A DNA stretch of 64,000 bases from Bifiguratus adelaidae (Eukaryota > Mucoromycota > Endogonomycetes > Endogonales). Every line of letters starts with the position of its first letter. Within the stretch, counting starts at the first letter, position 1. Made by a program: the position numbers and the translations under genes. Shown here piece after piece: positions 57,241-64,000 of the stretch. A model generated the notes under the pieces. That model was given only the letters and a program-made list of their open reading frames with translations, was not told where the DNA came from and searched no databases. The stretch is taken from contig MVBO01000001.1 of NCBI GenBank assembly GCA_002261195.1, positions 322,051 to 386,050 on the forward strand, in the 5' to 3' direction.

Positions 57241-60092
57241 ATGGCGACGGTTTCGGCACTCCGTATTCGATCGGGCGCGGTACGCAATAGTCCATTTCTA
57301 CAGGCTCAAGTCAGCGCTGAGACATTAGCACCAGCTTCTGTACCAAAGAAGCAGCAACGCGTCCCTTCCACACAGGAGAAACAGGCGCAGCGCGTACCAC
57401 CCAAAAGAGTTGATTCTCTTGTTGCGACACCACTCTGTTTCACAGCGGCTCCTAGTCCTTTTGTGCAGGCACAGTCTATCGCCGAACCACATGTTGCATT
57501 GCAGAAGCTCCAGTCAGTTGGCGAAGATCGGGAGAGCCGACCTTTTCGACCAAAGCAGGAAGACATCCTTCCCGCAGCAGCACCCTCACCAGCGGCTGCT
57601 TCTAACCGAACCGAATTACGCCAAACACCGATAAGCACGGGAACGCCAACGTCACCCATCCCGAATATGCAGCAAAAGCAGGAGACACAAGCAGTGGCGA
57701 TCGCACCCAAAGAGGAACCTCCATTCCAAAACCAACTGCATTCCATTCACTGCGGCACAAGCCCGCCGACTCCGTGTGTATCATCACTACCTTCCACACC
57801 TTCTTTGGAGTCGCCTCCAGCAAGCCCGCAAGTGCAGTCGATTAAGTTAAGCAACGCTTCGAAACACGTCCGATTCGATTCAGAAACGGAGGTCCATGAA
57901 ATCGTACCAGAAAACATCATTGATAGCGATGGCGAAATTTGGAGTGACGCCGAGAGTGCCCCACAAGAAGAAGTGAGTAGCGAGAACAACATTGGAATCG
58001 GCATTACATTGGCGATACAAGAAGAAGAGGTGACACCAGAAGAAAGGAACAATGAATCAAAGTACGAGCTCGATATACCTACATTTGAATTACTCCCTAT
58101 GAATGATACATTCGAAGGTCTGCCATTCGAAGACAGAATAACTCAAGCATTGGCAGGTGAAGAAGACAAGGAAAGCGGATCAGACTCCTCGGATGATCGG
58201 TCTATGCCACGGGACACTTCGCTGTTCTTCGATAGCGTGCAGAAACCAAATGAAGACGGTGGTGCCGGGAAAACAACCGATTCGGCCATGTCGATCGCAG
58301 AACTTACGATCACCGAATCATCCTTGGGATTTATATCTAACAACGACAACGCGACAGCCACTGCAAACAGAGCTCCTTTAAATGTGACGAAGACGAACGT
58401 CTCGGTCATGAGTCCTCTCATATCCATTCCAGAAGATGCACCGCTTATACCAGCGCCACCGATTACATCCAGTTCAAGCATGGGTTTCGAAGCGTATCTA
58501 ATCCAAAATATGAATCGTGTCTTGAATGAACCAAAGCCCAGACCCACTGTGTCCGCTCCCGTGACACACACGGATACACTGAAAGCTATCAGCACGGCTT
58601 TGACCCGATCAAAATTTGGCCAGAGTTATACCATGCGCGAGTCGAATAGTGTCGTGCATGCGTGTTCGTCACCAGAGCTTAGACGAGGATACAAGACACC
58701 GCAGTCATTATTGCGTGCAGGATCAGAGTGCCAATTGCCACCGGTAAGTGATATTGCTTCCATATGGTGACCGCGTATACTGACTCACACTTGCTATATT
58801 AGTTCTTTGAAGCTCCACCAAAGAATTACGCTCGACGTAAGCCCACACCGGGCATTGTGAATAGCGGCATGCTCTATGTACGAATTGCACATCTTGAAGG
58901 CTTTGCTCTTGATCTTCCAAAAGGTAAGAAATTCACCAAACATGCCTGGACTGACCTTGGTCACTAGATTCAACTTCCATCATGTGCTCTCTAAGCGACG
59001 GCAGACAGGAGGTTTCAACAGCTTGTAAACCCTTACAGAGCAAGAAGACTATATTCAATGAAGAATTTAAGTTGTAAGGACAATGGACGATGTAACATGA
59101 GAAATTTACTGAGATTGGCTTGGGCAGGTTGACTACGAGCAGCGCCGAGTTGACATTCTCAATCAATGTCGCCCGCAACCGAAAGAGCATCATCTTTCCA
59201 CAATCTTTTGTCATCTCACAGGGACACAACTTGCTCCCAAAATTTCTCCGGCATTCTCGATCATGGACAAAGGACCAATGGACCAGGGATACATATCATA
59301 GATATTTGCGACCTGGTGATCGTATTCTCTGCGAAGCAAAAGTGTCACTTGATCAGGTGTGTGAACAGAGTGATCGAAAAATATGGCGCGCTATCTATCC
59401 GGCGAGCAACACCTGGGCGCGTCCAGACACCGTGAGGCCATTTTCGTTTCGAAAAGACGAAGCCAATCTACGCGCCATAGATATACAGATTGGAAGACTC
59501 GCCATCGATTTGTGTTGGATTCCTTACGCGGCCGGTCTATCCTATGCCATGCCCCGGAATCTGGAAGAGTGTGGATTAGGATTGGAATTGAAGGAGTGGT
59601 ACGCTACGGTTTGGCAAACGGGTTACATGTCCCAAAGGGGCGGCGATTGCAAAGTATGGCAAACCGAAACATGCATTATGAAATCTGAGGCTGACCTTTC
59701 CTTAGCATTGGAGGCACCGTTATTGTCGACTCGTGGGCGGACATTTACTGACCTACCATGACGCAAGCGGAGAGCAGCGTTCAAGCATTCCTATCGCGAG
59801 TGCCGTCAAACTATCACGAAACGGCGTGGTCATGTATGATGTAACGTCAACCGGAGTCCTAGGCCACCGGCCGGAAGAGCTCGGGTCCTTCTCGTCTGGC
59901 AGCTCGTCATCTTCACACAGCACGGATATGGACACGGTACAGGTCAAGAATCAGTTCTCACTGACAATGGATAACGGAGAAGAGCTTGAGTTCGGTTGCC
60001 CGTCTGACGCAGAGCGAAATGAATGGGTTCGAATTATCTCTGCCTTTGTCGGTCGCGTACCAGCTTGTCCACAATGGCTTACACTGCAATGA
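57241..60092 (+). CDS. Bud4-like (anillin-related) septum/bud-site protein with C2-like and PH domains
   Basis: Five exons (57241-58743, 58803-58923, 58968-59073, 59128-59653, 59706-60092) give 880 residues. The first 500 are disordered (Pro/Gln/Ser-rich, then acidic). An anillin-homology C2-like region starts at SGMLYVRIAHLEGFALDLP and continues with ELTFSINVARN, RPGDRILCEAKVSLDQ and LRAIDIQIGRLAIDLCW. The PH domain follows: GGDCKHWRHRYCRLVGGHLL, TYHDASGEQ, ending DAERNEWVRIISAFVG. This is the Bud4 architecture, acting with septins to place the septum or axial landmark. The PH start is only restored with the 59654-59705 intron. Confidence 0.82.
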
Positions 60093-60213
60093 ACGATCTG
60101 GATGTAAAGCAAGCGTGTAGATTGTGACAATATGTTTATGATTTGAAAATCTTTGTGGTAGGGAAAGAGAGAGAAGGGGAGAGGTATGGCACTACATCCA
60201 ATGAACTCTTAAT

Positions 60214-61580
60214 CTAAGATTCAAGGTTCTCTTCCGGTTTGGCTTCTTCGGCCTTGTCCTTGTCCGTCTCTGTAAGATTGAACAGTATGAGCAAGATGTC
60301 AAACGGTCCAAGTATCCGTGCAACATACCCTCTTGTAGATCAGAGGTCCAAAGAGTCAGGTTGTCTCTCAACAACTGCATGATCAACGTAGAATCCTTGT
60401 AAGACTCTTCGCTTAAAGTATCAAGCTCCGAGATAGCATCGTCGAACGCAGATTTGGCCATGGAGCAAGCGCGGTCAGGGCTGTTTAGGATCTCGTAGTA
60501 AAAGACAGAGAAGTTGAGTGCGAGACCTAGGCGAATGGGATGTGTAGGAGGTAGCTCAGTTTGTGCTACAGAGAGAGCGGTCTTGTAGGCTTCGTGAGCA
60601 GATGTAGCAGCCTCTTCACGGGCATCGGCTGTGGCAAACTCCGCAAGATAACGGTGATAATCTCCTTTCCTATGGTTGTCCACGGTCAATCTGATACTGT
60701 CAACGGGCGAAAAATTACTCACATCTTGTAGTAGAAAACCTTTGATTCGCCAGCTTGAGCAGTGGGAATGAGATCGGTTGTCAACACGTTGAGGATATCC
60801 GTGCACACATCTGAGAGCTCAGACTCAATCTTTTGACGGTACCCCTTGATCTTGGCCACTTGAGCCTCATTGCCCTTGTTCTCTTCCTTTTGCTCAATGG
60901 AAGATACAATTCTCCAGGAAGCTCGACGAGCACCAATAACGTTCTTGTACGCGACACTCAAAAGGTTGCGTTCTTCGACAGTGAGTTCCATACCAAGCTG
61001 AAAGCAAATGAAGGTTAGAATTCGCACGTCAAGGGCGTCTATCGAGGACATGAGGTTCCCTTTCTTCCTTACCTTTGCAACATCCTATGTAATGTTTTCA
61101 AGTACTGATATCAGTAGCTGCTCACCGCGGATCAAAAGCAACAGGGTGCAATTCCAATTACCTTCATATAAGAAACCATTTCTGAAAGTAGCAAGAGGCA
61201 CAATGGTTTAGACATATGTCGCTTACAAAAGACATGGCAACAGCAACTCACCATCATATCGCTCAGCCTGTTCGGCAAGCTTGGCCATATAGACCTGGAA
61301 GGTGGAAGAAGGCAATTGTTAGTTGCTAGAACCACTCGTTCACGCGTAGAGAGAAATATAGAATCTCGTCTGGCCATCATGGATCTCCAGTTTCCAAAAC
61401 AATGCGCGTCGAAACTACCTCAAGTAGCTTCCCTTGTTCAAGTACTCGTGTCTTTCAGATTGCCGCTTACCTTGTTATCGCGTTCCTATGACAAAAATCA
61501 AGCAAAAGGTCAGATATAGGCTTCTCGAAGGTCGCTCTAAGCAATGCATGAGAGACCAACCGCATACTTACAGTAGCCAT
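60214..61580 (-). CDS. BMH1: 14-3-3 protein
   Basis: Eight exons give 256 residues: 61580-61572 (9 nt), 61486-61472 (15 nt), 61294-61252 (43), 61181-61162 (20), 61084-61073 (12), 60997-60723, 60669-60329, 60269-60214. The assembled N-terminus reads [20 protein letters not shown], then YDEMVSYMKDVAKLGMELT. The signature [20 protein letters not shown], the second signature ([20 protein letters not shown]) and an acidic tail follow. 14-3-3 dimers bind phosphoserine partners and regulate signalling throughout the cell. The first 99 coding nt are spread over five exons, while the conserved core lies in two long ones. Confidence 0.95.
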
Positions 61581-62032
61581 GACAATGGTGCGCAAGTGAT
61601 AAGAGCAAGTAACGACGTGGAAGGGGCCGATAGCCCTCGAATGAGCCCTAACCCTAAGTGTATCACGTGAGATTGACGACATTAAGCTGAGGCTCACCGA
61701 CTTTTCTGTTGAGTCCTTGTCCCCTATACCATCACGATTGGGCGTTGAGTGCACTAGTGCGTGTAGAGCAAAGCGTTCTGAAGCAAGCTACGTGCTTATT
61801 GAACGCAAAGAAACTATATCATCCTCAGCCGACTCAGCGGACCTCGGCAGAACCTCTTGGTGGAACCTTACGGCTTATCGTAGGCGGTCCCTTGAAACAA
61901 GTATCGGTGGCGCTCGCTTACGGTGCCGTCGGCTGGATTGAAAAAGCGAAGCTTGCAAGTTTTTATAGCCCCTTGACGTTGTCACCCCTAAAGTTGTAGC
62001 TTCGCAAGCAGAGTTTTCAAGCATATTATACG
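61581..62032. other. Divergent promoter (14-3-3 / myristoylated protein), no gene seen
   Basis: The 450 nt between the two starts contain only short overlapping frames without motifs. Confidence 0.45.
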
Positions 62033-64000
62033 ATGGGTCAAACACAATCGTCTTCCAGCGGCAATCCGTCATCAGCTCGTTTAGCTGACCAAAGAAGACG
62101 ATTGGGACCACACACGGACCGAAATAGACGGCCAGCGGCTCGTGGAACCAACATAGATGCGGGTATATCGGGGCAAGAAGATGACTATACTGTCTCCGAT
62201 CCCGCACAAAGCGAACCGATGACTTTGCCGCATCGCGCCATGCAAAGAGGTATGTAGCGATCTGCTTGGGTTCTAGTAACGTTGCAGTCTCACCTGACCT
62301 CTCTTAGTCACTGATGGTGAATACTATCCTTTCGACAGCTTTTCGTCAACAGAGAGCACATCACACACACCATCAAGCATCGCCTTCCCACCGTCGTCAT
62401 TTGACAGAAGTCACCGCATCGCTAATAGCCGTTTGCAAAGACGACAGAATCATAGTGCGTACCCCACTACGGCGAGTCGAACACCATCGTCGTCTAATGC
62501 GCAACGCAACAACATTCGCGGTTTTACCTCTTCAACTTCCAACAGTTCCAGCGACTCAACTTCTCAATCAATTCCTGCAACCACCATGTCCCGATTACGT
62601 AGATTGCATGAACGCCTCCGTGAGCGGCGAAATCATAGAGCCGGACAAAGTGCGCTACCGAACATATATCCACGAGTAGACGGACCTCACCAGCCGATCT
62701 ACGGTTCCATCGAACAAGAGAACGATCTGAGCGTTTCGAATTCGTTACGCGTGTTACATGCAGACCCAGGTCAAACAATATATCATCGAAGAAGCGACGA
62801 CAATATGACAACTGCTTCTGTAGAGCGCATGGATACTCGTGAGGAGACAAGTCATCAAGACAGAGAGTTTCAGACTAGGGTAAACGCGCCAAACTTGCAC
62901 TTGTCTGCGGTTAGCGAAGGAGATCTACCACAAGACACATCGTTAGCTTCATCGCCCATGTCTATGCAAAGCGTTTATAGTGAGCGAGCCTCTGCACCCG
63001 AACTTGCTTGTCAACCTCCAGTCTCGGAAATACGATCACAAGCTCTCGATGAGCGGTTCTCAACTCCGCACGATGCGTCTAATCTGCCATCTGTTCAAAA
63101 CAATTCGATAGCTACTGCATCACACAACTTGAGCTCGGACGGCATGGTCGGCGTGCAGACGCTTTCCACTACCGGCAATTTCGATCAAGATGTGGACGAC
63201 CTTGCAGTTCGCGATGGCGGTTCAAATCCCAATGTCACTGACACTGCAATTTCCCGACCCCGTGACCAGTCCAGTGATTCAGATGTGCACATTGAAGAAT
63301 CTCATTCGGCCACTGATTTGACTGATTTGTCGGAATCCACATCCTCCGTTTCTGCGAATGGTTCAAGTCGCCACAGGCTCCTGAGCAGAATCTTGGCGGC
63401 TGCCTTCCCAGCAGTTTTGGGACGACTGTCGGATGATGCAAATGAAAGTGACATTAGACAATCGAACCTAAACACCGAAGATGAAAATGTAAGCACGGGA
63501 ACACTTAGACGCCGAAGAACATGGGGGGCGCATGAAGACGACTCGTCGACCTCTTCGACCTCTCGTCGCAATACGTCAGGACGAGATGCCATCTCTCTGA
63601 ATGGATTCGAGCAATTCCTCGATTTATTGGAAAATCAGAGCGATAATTTGAACGATGGAACCTCCGGAAATCAACCATCGTCACCCACAAGACGGCCCGA
63701 TTGGATGGATGGGGCAAATGGACGCAATGGTGCAAATGGTGCAAACGGCGTTTCCTCCTTCATACGCTTCCTCAGAATACCCTCACTCGATATACCGACA
63801 TCAGATTCGGCTTCCTCCGAGAGCAATGCAAACAACGGTGAATCAGCGGGTGCTGATAGAGGCAGTCGTTCCATGGTACCAGTTATCATCGTTGGGGTGC
63901 GTAGCCTTACACATCGAGAGCATTGGGATCGCCAAGATGACTCTGATCCCGCGCGTACAACGCGTCCACGATCTGTATCATCTTCCCTTACCTCACGGCA
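62033..64000 (+). CDS. Large disordered protein with N-myristoylation motif, 3' partial; possible RING-type E3
   Basis: Exon 1 is 62033-62249. After an intron (62250-62307) exon 2 stays open from 62308 to the window end, giving more than 630 residues so far. The start MGQTQSSSS fits the N-myristoylation consensus (Gly2, Ser6). The visible part is Ser/Asn/Arg-rich and disordered, with Arg-rich helices (SRLRRLHERLRERRNHRAG, then HRLLSRILAAAFPAVLGRL), FEQFLDLLENQSD and SFIRFLRIPS. Near the end comes a hydrophobic strand VPVIIVGVRSL. In several fungal membrane-anchored RING-H2 proteins such a strand precedes the C-terminal RING, but no RING lies within the window, so that label is a guess. Confidence 0.7.

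Noticed and set aside
63208-63222. Sequence GGTTCAAATCCC resembling a tRNA T-loop
   Set aside because: It lies inside an open, conserved-frame exon and no matching acceptor stem, D-arm or A box surrounds it. No tRNA was found elsewhere.

Overview
This is nuclear DNA of a fungus, most likely an early-diverging (Mucoromycota-like) one. The window is gene dense. Most genes are cut by many introns of about 48-60 nt, and spacers are often under 100 nt. The gene set is eukaryotic and fungal: SEC63, Snf7, SUN protein, BAP31, EHD, BAR-PH-ArfGAP, 14-3-3, uL5/RPL11, TBCE, CSL4, a Bud4-like protein and an anillin-like protein. A class C (GABA-B-type) receptor argues for an early-diverging lineage, because Dikarya generally lack such receptors. 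The phylum is inference; it was not computed. No tRNA, rRNA, CRISPR array or intact transposon was seen.

Layout. 1-2333: class C GPCR with a PH-like tail, 5' truncated. 2425-4446: OCA-type phosphatase-like gene and oligoribonuclease, head to head. 4496-9610: two protein kinases in tandem on the minus strand (GCK-III type, and FHA-kinase type). 10481-17801: MFS carrier, CSL4, TBCE and SEC63 in a plus-strand run. 17901-21014: Mpv17 family and a GH36 alpha-galactosidase with an in-frame stop. 21420-26075: EHD GTPase and BAR-PH-ArfGAP, tail to tail. 26730-28314: decayed cytochrome P450, followed by a gene-poor stretch. 29559-36770: DED1 helicase, anillin-like protein, promethin-like membrane protein, RPL11. 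37901-46083: ABCC transporter and SUN protein. 46109-52123: BAP31, C2H2 zinc finger, MFS drug carrier, a partial GST at an assembly gap, and a hexose transporter. 53824-61580: GPI-anchored wall protein, CZIB, Snf7, Bud4-like protein, 14-3-3. 62033-64000: start of a large N-myristoylation-motif protein.

Themes. Membrane traffic and cell-shape genes are common here (SEC63, BAP31, EHD, ArfGAP, Snf7, SUN, anillin-like, Bud4-like, the GCK-III kinase, 14-3-3), but they do not form an operon-like unit and may be neighbours by chance.

I rebuilt exons by hand from splice signals plus family conservation. For the models where exon lengths are quoted, the phases sum to whole codons. The most unusual signals are: seven GC-AG introns, three of them in one 180-codon gene; start codons of opposite genes that may share one CATG; two kinases 15 nt apart in the same frame; a TAA in place of a conserved Gln codon in GH36; very small exons (12, 14, 15 and 17 nt); and a 10-N gap that joins remnants of two different genes.
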